In this document: piece by piece, positions 43,079 through 52,022 of the stretch
How the letters are laid out: the number at the start of each line of letters is the position of its first letter
Numbering within the stretch: position 1 is the stretch's first letter
Assembly (NCBI GenBank): GCA_002337085.1
Contig: DDFH01000006.1
Location: 897,098-961,097 of the forward strand
From: Hyphomonadaceae bacterium UBA1933
GTDB lineage: Bacteria; Pseudomonadota; Alphaproteobacteria; Caulobacterales; Aquidulcibacteraceae
Direction of reading: 5' to 3'
DNA: 64,000 nucleotides
Program-made: the position numbers and the translations under genes
The notes under the pieces: generated by a model
The model's database searches: none
Seen by the model: the letters and a program-made list of their open reading frames with translations, nothing else
Told to the model about the DNA's origin: nothing

Positions 43079-43177
43079 ATGATAAAATTACCGCAAATTC
43101 TTATTGCCTTTGGGCTTTTTGCTTTGGGCGCTTTGACGCCCAAGATTGCCGATTTTTTAGTGGCACTATTTAAATAA
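43079..43177 (+). CDS. 32-residue single-helix membrane peptide
   Basis: ATG 43079 sits 4 bases after GGGGAG and encodes MIKLPQILIAFGLFALGALT followed by PKIADFLVALFK. It is hydrophobic with Lys near both ends, so a short membrane or membrane-bound helix. Strong ribosome site, sensible composition and the hairpin over that site support a real gene. It resembles no family I know; a type I toxin-like peptide is one possibility. Confidence 0.55.
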   Translation: MIKLPQILIAFGLFALGALTPKIADFLVALFK

Positions 43178-43294
43178 TAAGATTTCTAATCAATTTATCG
43201 TTTTTTAACTTGACAAAATCACCGTTTAGTGAGGCAATATGTCGCATGAAAACGAGAACGCATAAAAGCGCAAATAAATTGTCAGGAGAGAGAA

Positions 43295-44074
43295 ATGATT
43301 ATCGGTACAATTAATGCCGCCGGCGTTGGCGGGGTAAAAATCCGCAAACTTTCCCGTGATTCACATTGGCAATGGCTAAAAGATGGTTGGTCTGATTTAA
43401 AGCGAAGCAATACGCCAAGTTTTGAGGTCGGCGGTCTTGTGGTGGCGATTTCCCTTATAATTATTTCATCGCTTTATTTCAGTGGCTATGCCGCATTAAT
43501 ACCTGTTGCGGGTGGGGCATTTGCCTTTGCTGCACCAATCATTGCTTCCTTGATTTATGCAATTTCAAATGGTTTAGAAAATTGGGCGCGGGTTGACGAT
43601 TTATATCAAGCACCTTTCAAGCCGAAATCAGGCTCACAAATTGCATTTATTGGTTTCTTCCTTGGTTTTATGGTTTTGGTTTGGTTGCGGGTTGCAACTT
43701 TGCTTTATGCCTTTACCTATGGCTCTGGCGATATGATGGGGCATAATGATTTTATAAATTTTGTGCTTAATACCCCACAAGGCATGATGATGGCTGTTGT
43801 GGGAACGGCTTTGGGCGCAATGTTGGCAATTATTGGTTTTGTTTTTTCTGCAATTTCAATTCCACTTGCATATGATCGTGAAATTGATGCTTTTAGTGCA
43901 ATGGCAACCTCTTACCGTGCTGTAATGGCCAATAAAACCTTGATGTTTTCATGGGCGTTTGTAATTGCCGTAATGCTTGTTTTATCGGCGTTTTTTGCCT
44001 TTGTGCCTTTGATTGTGATTTTCCCATGGTTGGGGCACGTTACATGGCGCGCATATCGTGAATTAGTGGAATAG
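43295..44074 (+). CDS. DUF2189-family integral membrane protein
   Basis: A 259-residue protein with a cytoplasmic N-terminus (VKIRKLSRDSHWQWLKDGWSDL, the DUF2189 opening) and about six membrane helices. It has a central NGLENWARVDDLYQAPF loop and ends GHVTWRAYRELVE, as usual for the family. Members are common in alphaproteobacteria with heme-copper oxidases, but no function is established. A CAGGAGAGAG ribosome site precedes ATG. Confidence 0.85.
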   Translation: MIIGTINAAGVGGVKIRKLSRDSHWQWLKDGWSDLKRSNTPSFEVGGLVVAISLIIISSLYFSGYAALIPVAGGAFAFAAPIIASLIYAISNGLENWARVDDLYQAPFKPKSGSQIAFIGFFLGFMVLVWLRVATLLYAFTYGSGDMMGHNDFINFVLNTPQGMMMAVVGTALGAMLAIIGFVFSAISIPLAYDREIDAFSAMATSYRAVMANKTLMFSWAFVIAVMLVLSAFFAFVPLIVIFPWLGHVTWRAYRELVE

Positions 44075-44080
44075 TTCCAC

Positions 44081-44296
44081 CTATTCAGACACTTCCCAGC
44101 CAAAAGCCTCAAGAAGTGTAACATTGAACACGCCCGCAATTTTGAAAGCAACCTCAAGAGACGGGGAATATTTCCCCGTCTCAATGGCGGCAATGGTTTG
44201 ACGGGTTACGCCAACTTTTTCGCCCAATTCGCCTTGGGACATTTCCCCATTCATAAAGCGCAATGTGCGGATATTATTTGTAATTCTACCCATCAT
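44081..44296 (-). CDS. Small XRE-type DNA-binding regulator
   Basis: A 71-residue helix-turn-helix protein of the YozG/Cro type: RFMNGEMSQGELGEKVGVTRQTIAAIETGKYSPSLEVAFKIAGVF. It lacks any extra domain. It is translationally coupled to the membrane protein upstream through a TAATG overlap. Such small regulators paired with a small membrane protein usually control their own operon. Confidence 0.88.
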   Translation of the reverse strand: MMGRITNNIRTLRFMNGEMSQGELGEKVGVTRQTIAAIETGKYSPSLEVAFKIAGVFNVTLLEAFGWEVSE

Positions 44297-44721
44297 TATG
44301 CGCCTTTTCTATAACCCCAAATAACCAGTGAATATTGAACAAATTCAGCAATAACAATCATGAATAATGCCGAATTTACAATCTTCCAACCTGTTCCCAA
44401 AAATGGCAAGACAATGCCAACCATAATAATTCCCGCCATTAAAACATAATAGGCAATGCTCATAGATTTTTGGGAAATTGCGCGGTCACGTTCATCCATT
44501 TTTGCCTTGGCATCAATAGGGGTTTTAAAGCGGAAATACAAATGCCCAACAATTAAAATCGCAACCTGTATTGCAACAATTTCCGTGAATAGAATAAGCG
44601 TTGTAAAATCGGTAATTGGTTTATTATTCAAACTTGCACCAATTACGACCGTAAAATAAATTCCGTATGCGATTATCATTGCGCCCAATGATAGCCATGC
44701 AATTTTCTCCCGATATGGCAT
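44296..44721 (-). CDS. Four-helix membrane protein paired with the XRE regulator
   Basis: A 141-residue membrane protein with about four helices and a conserved-looking cytoplasmic loop, KAKMDERDRAISQKSMSIAYY, between helices 2 and 3. The MDERD-x-I pattern recurs in DUF2178-like proteins that accompany YozG-type regulators. ATG 44721 follows a perfect GGAGG; the ATGs at 44733 and 44736 are rejected. Membrane protein plus small XRE regulator is a common but poorly understood pair. Confidence 0.75.
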   Translation of the reverse strand: MPYREKIAWLSLGAMIIAYGIYFTVVIGASLNNKPITDFTTLILFTEIVAIQVAILIVGHLYFRFKTPIDAKAKMDERDRAISQKSMSIAYYVLMAGIIMVGIVLPFLGTGWKIVNSALFMIVIAEFVQYSLVIWGYRKGA

Positions 44722-44818
44722 ATTAACCTCCATCATTTTATGAAGGTAATGTTAGATATTTTTAACATAGAGTCAAATTGTTTTTACATAATGTTGGTTT
44801 TATATGACATTGTATGCT

Positions 44819-46234
44819 TCATTTATTATCCCAACCGCCGCCTAAGGCCTTGAAAAGCGATATTAATTGGCTTTGTGCTTGGGCCTCGATTTGAATGTTT
44901 TGTATTTGCAAATCTTTTAAGGATCTTTGGGCATCCAAAAGTTCCAATTTGGAAATATCACCTGCCTTAAAGCGTCTTAGCTGATGTTGGTAAAACTCAT
45001 TTTGGGCATTTATGGCGTCTTGTTTTGCGGCGATTGTATCAGTTGCCGCTTTATAACCATTAAGAGCGCGTTCGGAATCGGATAATGCGGTAATGACGGA
45101 TTTTGAATATTCATCCATTGCCTGTTTATCACGTGCCTCTGCGGCGTTTACTTGTGCCGTTACCCGTCCGCTATCGAAAATGCGCCATTGAATGCCTGGG
45201 ACGATGGTGGTGGCAAGCGATGAATAGTCAAATGCCTTATTCAAATCCATAGTTTCCCAACCCGCATGGGCGGAAATTGTGAATTTGGGATAATATTCCG
45301 CCTTGGTCGCCGCAATTTGTGAGGCGGTCATTTGCAATTTTGCCTCTGCTGCCTGAATATCGGGGCGCCGTTCAAGCAATTCGGCGCGTTGCCCCACTGG
45401 AAAGGCGAAAATTTGCACATTTTGAGTAGGGGCAGAAAGTAGATATAAGGTGCTTTCAGGTGGTTTTCCCAAAAGTGTGGCAATCGCAAAGCATAAATCG
45501 CGTCTTTTGGCCTCTAATGTTGGGATTTGGCTTTCATAATTTTCGCGCTTGGCGATGGTTTCATCAATATCCTTTTGCGATATATCGCCCTTTTGTACGC
45601 GGATTTTTAAAAGTGCAATACTTTGATCAAGATTACCCAAATATTCACGTGTGGCCGCAAGCTGGCGTGTGGTGTTATTAAGTTCAAAATAATTGCGCCC
45701 AATTTCGGCGGCGATAGACATTTTTGTGGCTTCACGTCCGTATATTTGCGCTTTGATGGCGGCATCGGTTGCATCAATCTGGTTTTTAAGGCCACCAAAA
45801 ACATCAATTTCCCAGCTTGCATCAAAACCGTATTGATAGACGGTTTGGTCACGCGAAACCCCAGGAAGTTTGGTAATTGGCATTGCACCATTTTCACTTA
45901 GCTGGTTTTGCGAAACCTTTGCCCCTGCCACAAGTGCAGGGCCAAGGCCAGCCCGTGAAAATTGGTTTTGTGCGCGCGCTTCTTCAATGCGGTGGGTGGC
46001 AAGGGCAATGTCATAATTTTGCGCCATTGCCTCATCAATTAATGCGGTAAGTGTGGGGTCATTAAATGCCAACCACCATTTTGAAAGCACAACCTCTTTA
46101 ACGGGGACATTGGGCAATTTTGCCGCCGAACTTCCAGTTTTTATATTGGGTGTGTTGGGTTTTGCACTTTCAAAATGCGCGCAACCGCCGATAAAAACTA
46201 ATGCGAATAATGGGATAAAAAACTGCTGTTTCAT
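44819..46234 (-). CDS. NodT/OprM-family outer-membrane efflux lipoprotein
   Basis: A 471-residue TolC-like outer-membrane factor. The signal peptide ends in the lipobox FIGGC, giving an acylated N-terminus. The family pattern follows: KWWLAFNDPTLTALIDEAMAQNYDIALATHRIEEARAQ, later ELLERRPDIQAAEAKL, and long periplasmic coiled-coil helices. It is the last gene of the exporter operon and supplies the outer-membrane exit. It overlaps the permease gene upstream by 4 bases. Confidence 0.93.
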   Translation of the reverse strand: MKQQFFIPLFALVFIGGCAHFESAKPNTPNIKTGSSAAKLPNVPVKEVVLSKWWLAFNDPTLTALIDEAMAQNYDIALATHRIEEARAQNQFSRAGLGPALVAGAKVSQNQLSENGAMPITKLPGVSRDQTVYQYGFDASWEIDVFGGLKNQIDATDAAIKAQIYGREATKMSIAAEIGRNYFELNNTTRQLAATREYLGNLDQSIALLKIRVQKGDISQKDIDETIAKRENYESQIPTLEAKRRDLCFAIATLLGKPPESTLYLLSAPTQNVQIFAFPVGQRAELLERRPDIQAAEAKLQMTASQIAATKAEYYPKFTISAHAGWETMDLNKAFDYSSLATTIVPGIQWRIFDSGRVTAQVNAAEARDKQAMDEYSKSVITALSDSERALNGYKAATDTIAAKQDAINAQNEFYQHQLRRFKAGDISKLELLDAQRSLKDLQIQNIQIEAQAQSQLISLFKALGGGWDNK

Positions 46235-47343
46235 TGCAATTTATTCCTTACGATAAAATAAGATGCGGTTAGCGATAATGTGCCGATAATCATTAATGCC
46301 ATGAGCGATGGCAGAACATCCATAAAACCTTGCCCTTTAAGGAAAATTCCTTGAACAATGCGCAAAGTATAAAGATTAGGGATGGATAGGGCGATGTCTT
46401 GTAAAAATTGCGGCATATTTTCATATGGTGTCGCAAAGCCAGACATTAAAACCATCGGCACCATAATGGTAAATACGCCCAAAATTGCTTGTTGCTGGGT
46501 TTGTGAAAATGCCGAAATGATTAAACCTAAACCAATCACCGCATAGACATGCACAAAAAGCGATAATAATAATAAAAAGAAATTGCCCGTAAATGGAACG
46601 CCAAAAAACGTAAGTGCGGCAAACACCATAAACATCCCCAAGGGTGGGCCAATAATCATCGCAGGCATAGCCTTGGCGATAATTATTTCAACATAGGTTG
46701 CGGGCGAAACCAGCAATTGATCAAATGTCCCCAACTCACGCTCGCGCGCAATTGACATAGAGGTTACACCAAGTGCCGACATTGATACCAAAAGCGGGGC
46801 AAGCGATGGCACAACAAACCAGAAATAATTCAGCGTGGGATTAAACCAATATCTTATGCCCGTTCTATCGGGGTTTTTATCGACTGCGGTCTTGGTAAAT
46901 ACCCCCATGGAATTGGCAATGGTTTCAATATAGGAAACCACAATCTGCCCGGCATTGGCGCGGCGTCCATCAACAATTAGTTCAATTTTGGGCGGGGTTT
47001 TATTGATTATATCGCGTGAAAAATTTTGCGGAATAATAATTCCGACCAGATTTTTTCCATTAACAATGCTTTGTTCAACTTCTTCTTGGGATGAAACCGC
47101 AACAATTTTGCCAACAAATTTTGATGCGGCAACCGATGAAACAAATTCTTGGGCATAAGCCCCGCCATCCATATCATAAACGCCAATATCAATGTTTTTA
47201 ACGTCAAGGGTAACGGCAAAGCTAAAGATGAATAATTGCATCAATGGCGGCGCAATAAGGCCAACACGGGCTTTCTTATCGCGTAATACGCATAAAAGCT
47301 CTTTGATGATTTGCGCCCATAGGGTTGGTGAAAACAATTTCAT
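46231..47343 (-). CDS. ABC-2 type permease, second subunit
   Basis: A 370-residue ABC-2 permease of the YbhR/YhhJ type. One N-terminal helix is followed by a ~150-residue periplasmic domain (DVKNIDIGVYDMDGGAYAQEF) and then five C-terminal helices with the ERELGTFDQLLVSP motif at the coupling loop. It overlaps both neighbours by 4 bases and pairs with the permease at 47340-48485. Confidence 0.93.
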   Translation of the reverse strand: MKLFSPTLWAQIIKELLCVLRDKKARVGLIAPPLMQLFIFSFAVTLDVKNIDIGVYDMDGGAYAQEFVSSVAASKFVGKIVAVSSQEEVEQSIVNGKNLVGIIIPQNFSRDIINKTPPKIELIVDGRRANAGQIVVSYIETIANSMGVFTKTAVDKNPDRTGIRYWFNPTLNYFWFVVPSLAPLLVSMSALGVTSMSIARERELGTFDQLLVSPATYVEIIIAKAMPAMIIGPPLGMFMVFAALTFFGVPFTGNFFLLLLSLFVHVYAVIGLGLIISAFSQTQQQAILGVFTIMVPMVLMSGFATPYENMPQFLQDIALSIPNLYTLRIVQGIFLKGQGFMDVLPSLMALMIIGTLSLTASYFIVRNKLQ

Positions 47344-48485
47344 TTTTTACCGTCCAATGTCGTTGCAGTCGCCCTAAAGGCAAGGAAAAAGAATAAAGCG
47401 CCAATCAAAAGCATAAAGCCGATATTGGGTAAAAGCACGCCCCAGACATCGCCCACCAAAAATATTGAACGAAGTGAGGAAACATAATATTTCGCCGCCA
47501 CAATATTGCTCATAATCTGAAGCGGTACAGGCATTGATGAGGTTTCATAAATAAAGCCAGACAGCATCATTGCGGGCAAAAACCCTGCGAAAAGGGCGAT
47601 TTGTGATGCCACAAATTGGTTTTTGGTGGCCGATGAAATCAAAAGCCCTTGCCCCAATGCCGGTATTAAAAATGCCGATGATGATGCAAATAAGCCAAGC
47701 AAAGAACCACGAAGCGGCACACCAAATGCAAACACCGCCAAAAGTGTGCAAATTGCGGTCGCGACAAGCCCCAAAAGGAAATAGGGGATTAATTTTCCCG
47801 CCAATATTTCAATTCGGCTGGCGGGGGTGGCCATTAATGCCTCCATTGTGCCACGTTCAAATTCACGTGCCACCACCATCGCGGTCAAAAGCGTGCCAAT
47901 CATAGTCATAACAATGGCAATTGCACCAGGGATAAGTGTCCGCCGACTTTCAATTTCGGCATTAAACCAATATTGCGGAATAACATCAATTCGGCGCGCC
48001 ATTGTGGCTTGAAATTGTGGGCTATTTGCAAAATTATCTTGCAGCCATAATTGCGCAACCCCGGATGAAGCATTGGCAAGAAAGCGGGCGGTGTTTGGCT
48101 GTGTACCATCTGAAATAATTTCAACAATTGGGCCAAGTGATGGGCGTGTTATCCGCTCGTCAAAATTTTCGGGAATGACCACAATGCCGCGAATTGTGCC
48201 AATTTTTATTGCTTCTTGTGCCTCAACCATATTGCGCATAGGGTGAACCACAAAATAGCGTGAACCCGAATATTTCGCGCTTATGGATTGTGCCTTTACG
48301 CTGTCACTTTGTCTGACAATGCCAATCGGAAGATTGCGAATATCAAGCGATACCGCATAGGCAAATAGCAATAACAAAATTACTGGCAAAAGCCCTGCCA
48401 CCAAAAACGTGGATGGATCACGAAGCATCTGTTTGGTTTCTTTGATTATTAAAGCCCAAAGTCTGGAAAAGCTAAAACTTTTCAT
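47340..48485 (-). CDS. ABC-2 type permease, first subunit
   Basis: A 381-residue ABC-2 permease of the YbhS type with the same layout as its downstream partner: an N-terminal helix (LVAGLLPVILLLLFAYAVSLD), a large periplasmic domain and five helices with the coupling loop EFERGTMEALMATP. The two permeases form the heterodimeric membrane channel. Overlaps of 4 bases on each side show strict operon coupling. Confidence 0.93.
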   Translation of the reverse strand: MKSFSFSRLWALIIKETKQMLRDPSTFLVAGLLPVILLLLFAYAVSLDIRNLPIGIVRQSDSVKAQSISAKYSGSRYFVVHPMRNMVEAQEAIKIGTIRGIVVIPENFDERITRPSLGPIVEIISDGTQPNTARFLANASSGVAQLWLQDNFANSPQFQATMARRIDVIPQYWFNAEIESRRTLIPGAIAIVMTMIGTLLTAMVVAREFERGTMEALMATPASRIEILAGKLIPYFLLGLVATAICTLLAVFAFGVPLRGSLLGLFASSSAFLIPALGQGLLISSATKNQFVASQIALFAGFLPAMMLSGFIYETSSMPVPLQIMSNIVAAKYYVSSLRSIFLVGDVWGVLLPNIGFMLLIGALFFFLAFRATATTLDGKK

Positions 48486-50215
48486 GCTGCTTCTCCTTTT
48501 TGGGCATCGACACGGCGTATAAGCTCGATAAAAGCTTGTTCCATTGTCGGGTTTTGTAAGTCTTTTGTTTCGACCGATGCTTTTAGCCCATCGGGTGTAT
48601 CAAGCGCGATTAAATTGCCGCCATACATCATTGCAACACGGTCGCAATATTCGGCCTCTTCCATAAAATGTGTTGTCACCATTATGGTTACGCCTTTGGC
48701 AACCAGGCCATTTATGTGCATCCAAAACTCACGGCGGGTAAGGGGGTCAACGCCAGAGGTTGGCTCATCAAGGAATAAAACCGGCGGGCGGTGCATTAAT
48801 GCACAGGCAAGGGCGAGGCGTTGTTTATACCCCAGTGGCAAATCGCCAGGTGCTGAAGAGAGATATTTTTCAAGATGGAAAATATCAATCATTTCATCAA
48901 TTCTTTCGCGCTTTAATTTACCATCTAAACCATAAACCCCAGCGGAAAATTCAAGATTTTGTCCAACGCTTAAAAGCCCATAAAGTGAGAATTTTTGCGC
49001 CATATAGCCAAGATTGCTTTTTGCTTCTTTGGCGGCCTTGCGCAAATCATGCCCCGCAACCCGTGCCGTGCCAGAAGTGGGAATTAAAAGACCGCATAAC
49101 ATTTTAAAAGTGGTTGATTTTCCCGCACCATTAGGGCCCAGTAGCCCAAAAATCTCCCCCTTTTTTACTTCAAAAGAGACATTATTGGTGGCGATAAATT
49201 TTCCAAATTGTTTGGTTAAATTAACGCATGAAACCGGGGTTTGGGAAATGTCGCGCTCTAATTCAAAATTATCGGCAAGTTTGGAATGACCACCCGGGCC
49301 ACCACCCAATAAATCGACAAAAGCATCTTCAAAACGTGGCTTGGTATGGGTTGCAATATAATCAAATTCTTTTGCAGTTTTTATAATTGCGTCATCAGAA
49401 GCATTGGATTTTTTTACCAGACGGATTGCCGAACCCTGTATTGTGCCATCACAGACATCATCAAGCTCTAATGCCACACCAAGAACTTTGCGGCGCATTT
49501 CGGCATCGCCTTTTAAAAGAAAGCTGCGTCCATTTAAAGTTTGGGTTAATTCATCGGGTTTACCGTCAAAAAGAATTTTGCCTTCATTAAACAGTAAAAC
49601 CTCGGCGCATTTTTCTGCTTCATCAAGGTAGGAAGTTGACCAAACAACCGCCATTCCATCTGATGTCAAATCCTCGACCATGCGCCACAAATCTTGACGT
49701 GATACGGGGTCAACGCCCACACCAGGTTCATCGAGTAATAGAACTTTTGGTTCACCCAATAATGCGCAGGCAAGCCCAAGTTTCTGTTTCATGCCGCCTG
49801 ATAACGCCCCAGCAAGGCGGGTTGTAAATGGCTCAAGACGGGTAAATTCCAAAAGCCTTGCAAAAAGTTTTTCACGTGTCTTTGCATCAACACGGCGTAG
49901 TTTTGAATAAAGCAACAGATTATCAAGAACGCTTAAATCTTCGTAAAGACCAAAACGTTGCGGCATATATCCAATAACGTCTTTTACATTCTGGTTTTGG
50001 GTTTTGGGGTCAAAACCCGCAACATTAACCATCCCGCTATCGGCATGAAGTAAGGTTGCAAGAATGCGCATTAATGTGGTTTTACCCGCGCCATCAGGGC
50101 CCACAATACCGGTTAATTGCCCTGACTTTATCTCCGCACTTACGCCGTCAAGTGCTTTGATATTGCCAAAACTTTTAACAATATTTTGAAATTTGATTGC
50201 GGGGCTTTCGGGCAT
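48482..50215 (-). CDS. Double-domain ABC transporter ATPase (YbhF-like)
   Basis: A 577-residue protein with two nucleotide-binding domains. Domain 1 has Walker A GPDGAGKTT, signature LSGGMKQKL and Walker B LLLDEPGVGVD. Domain 2 (from ~330) has GPNGAGKSTT, Walker B LFLDEPTSGVD and a shifted signature, LPLGYKQRL, where LSGGQ is expected. It powers the two permeases. It lies one base from the HlyD-type gene upstream. Confidence 0.95.
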   Translation of the reverse strand: MPESPAIKFQNIVKSFGNIKALDGVSAEIKSGQLTGIVGPDGAGKTTLMRILATLLHADSGMVNVAGFDPKTQNQNVKDVIGYMPQRFGLYEDLSVLDNLLLYSKLRRVDAKTREKLFARLLEFTRLEPFTTRLAGALSGGMKQKLGLACALLGEPKVLLLDEPGVGVDPVSRQDLWRMVEDLTSDGMAVVWSTSYLDEAEKCAEVLLFNEGKILFDGKPDELTQTLNGRSFLLKGDAEMRRKVLGVALELDDVCDGTIQGSAIRLVKKSNASDDAIIKTAKEFDYIATHTKPRFEDAFVDLLGGGPGGHSKLADNFELERDISQTPVSCVNLTKQFGKFIATNNVSFEVKKGEIFGLLGPNGAGKSTTFKMLCGLLIPTSGTARVAGHDLRKAAKEAKSNLGYMAQKFSLYGLLSVGQNLEFSAGVYGLDGKLKRERIDEMIDIFHLEKYLSSAPGDLPLGYKQRLALACALMHRPPVLFLDEPTSGVDPLTRREFWMHINGLVAKGVTIMVTTHFMEEAEYCDRVAMMYGGNLIALDTPDGLKASVETKDLQNPTMEQAFIELIRRVDAQKGEAA

Positions 50216-51217
50216 TTATTTTGCCTTTTGCGCATTATTGGTTTTAGGGATGGTAACGCTTACGGGCATGCCTTGTAACAACCTGCCATCACTATCTTTA
50301 ACAACGATGCGAATACGGTAAACAAGGTCGGTTCGTAAATCTTCGGTTTCGACTGTTTTGGGTGTAAATTCCGCCTTTGGCGAGACGAAACCAATTTGCC
50401 CGTGATAGATTTTGTCATTACCATCGCTTTTGATTTCAACCATTGTCCCTACGGGAATAAGACCAAGGGCGCGTTCGGGGGCATAGGCGCGAATATAGAC
50501 AGGGTTATCAAGCGATACAGTATATATTGGCGTGCCAGCAGACACCACCGAACCATTTTCCTTATTGCGGGAAATTATGGTTCCACTTGCTGGTGCGCGT
50601 AATTTTGTATCATCAAGTGCGGTTTCAACCTTGGTTTTTGCCGCCTGGGCCGATAAAACTTTGCCATAGCCTGTTGCAATATCCTCTTTACGAGCGCCAG
50701 TTTGTGCAAGGCTTAGGGCTTCAATGGCTGCTTTATTTGCCGCCTTTGCCTGTTCAAGCTGGGTTTTTGCGCCATCGACAATACGTTGTGATACCGAACC
50801 ACTTGGCAATAATGATGCCTGTCGATTATATTCGCTTTGGGCATTTTGCAAGGTGGCGGCGGTTTGTTCGACCTGTGCCTGTGCCTGCTTGATTTCTTGC
50901 GGGCGTGAGCCGGCTTTTAGCTTCTCATATTGCGCAGTTGCCGAATAAATATCGGCATTAACGCTTTGCAGTGCTTCTTCAAATGTGTCGGGGTCAAGCT
51001 CGGCAATGATTTGCCCTTCCAAAACTTTATCGCCCTCATCAACATTGATTTTGGCAATGCGACCATTTTGGCGGAATGATGCCTCAACCTCACGGATTTC
51101 AACATTGCCATAAAGTTTTGAAATATCTTGATCCTTGGCAGGGCGGATTTTATACCAATAAAATAAACCGCCACCAAGAATTATTGCAATCAATATCAAT
51201 GGGATAAACTTTTTCAT
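50216..51217 (-). CDS. HlyD/YbhG-type membrane fusion protein
   Basis: A 333-residue periplasmic adaptor with one N-terminal membrane anchor (FIPLILIAIILGGGLFYWYKI). It has the biotinyl-lipoyl pattern NGRIAKINVDEGDKVLEGQIIAELD, a long helical hairpin (QVEQTAATLQNAQSEYNRQA), and the matching second lipoyl half LRAPASGTIISRNKENGSVV. It links the ABC permeases to the NodT-type outer-membrane protein. It abuts the TetR gene and the ATPase gene. Confidence 0.94.
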   Translation of the reverse strand: MKKFIPLILIAIILGGGLFYWYKIRPAKDQDISKLYGNVEIREVEASFRQNGRIAKINVDEGDKVLEGQIIAELDPDTFEEALQSVNADIYSATAQYEKLKAGSRPQEIKQAQAQVEQTAATLQNAQSEYNRQASLLPSGSVSQRIVDGAKTQLEQAKAANKAAIEALSLAQTGARKEDIATGYGKVLSAQAAKTKVETALDDTKLRAPASGTIISRNKENGSVVSAGTPIYTVSLDNPVYIRAYAPERALGLIPVGTMVEIKSDGNDKIYHGQIGFVSPKAEFTPKTVETEDLRTDLVYRIRIVVKDSDGRLLQGMPVSVTIPKTNNAQKAK

Positions 51218-51898
51218 TCATTCACCGATCAGTTTCTCTAGATTTTCACGTAATTGATTTTTTAGGATTTGTTTTTGCGTATCACCAACTTCATCCCACC
51301 CCATAAAGCGGCATAATGTGGCGCGCGCAGCACGAAGGGCGATAACCTGCCCAAACATTGACATAGAAAATGCCCGCAGCCGTTCTTTTGCTAAATCGGG
51401 GCGAATTTGGGCAATGATAAATGAAAGCGCCTCTAAAACCGGGCGCATAAAACCTTCGTATAAAATATCGAATGCGTCAGTTGGTTTTTGTTGCTCACGA
51501 AGCACAAGATTTGCAACATTGTCCATATTTTCAAGAAACATGGTTTCTATTGCCTGCTCGGCAATTGCCATTATTGCAATGCGGGCAGTAGCCTTGTTAA
51601 ATTCCCCGCTTGCCTTCAGGGCTTCAAGATATTTGATGCGATCGCCAGGGCGTGACCTTACAAATGCCGCAATATTTTCAAAAACCGCAATATAAAGCCC
51701 GTGCTTTGAACCAAAATGATATTTTATCAATGCCTGATTAACGCCGGCATTATCGGCAATTGCACGGGTAGATGCGGCATGAAAACCATCGCGCGCAAAT
51801 ATAAAGGTCGCCGATTTAACCAATAAATCACGCGTAACCTCGCCACGCGCGGCAATACCTTGAAGAGGTTCGGCATTTTTAGAGACCAAGTTAATCAT
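51218..51898 (-). CDS. TetR-family regulator of the exporter operon (CecR/YbiH-like)
   Basis: A 226-residue TetR repressor. The N-terminal helix-turn-helix reads ATFIFARDGFHAASTRAIADNAGVNQALIKYHFGSK. The C-terminal ligand domain resembles the CecR group that controls ybhGFSR in Escherichia coli. It is the first gene of the operon and has a near-perfect 30-base palindrome just upstream, so autoregulation is expected. Confidence 0.93.
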   Translation of the reverse strand: MINLVSKNAEPLQGIAARGEVTRDLLVKSATFIFARDGFHAASTRAIADNAGVNQALIKYHFGSKHGLYIAVFENIAAFVRSRPGDRIKYLEALKASGEFNKATARIAIMAIAEQAIETMFLENMDNVANLVLREQQKPTDAFDILYEGFMRPVLEALSFIIAQIRPDLAKERLRAFSMSMFGQVIALRAARATLCRFMGWDEVGDTQKQILKNQLRENLEKLIGE

Positions 51899-51900
51899 CT

Positions 51901-51930
51901 GACTAAATTAATCAATTGAATAAATTAGTC
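51901..51930. promoter_or_regulatory. TetR operator in front of the exporter operon
   Basis: A 30-base palindrome, left arm GACTAAATTAATCAA and right arm TTGAATAAATTAGTC, with 13 of 15 pairs matching. It lies 2 bases before the TetR start and contains a -35-like TTGACT reading on the minus strand just outside it. Confidence 0.75.
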
Positions 51931-52022
51931 AAGTGATTAAAATGATGGTTTGTGAGATTTAATTGGCATAAATTTTATCAGCCAAAATTCACATATAATT
52001 ATGTCATGCGTATAATTTTGTA

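Noticed and set aside
43200..43215. TTGACAAAATCACC before the DUF2189 gene as an FNR box
   Set aside because: The second half-site does not match ATCAA at the required 4-base spacing.
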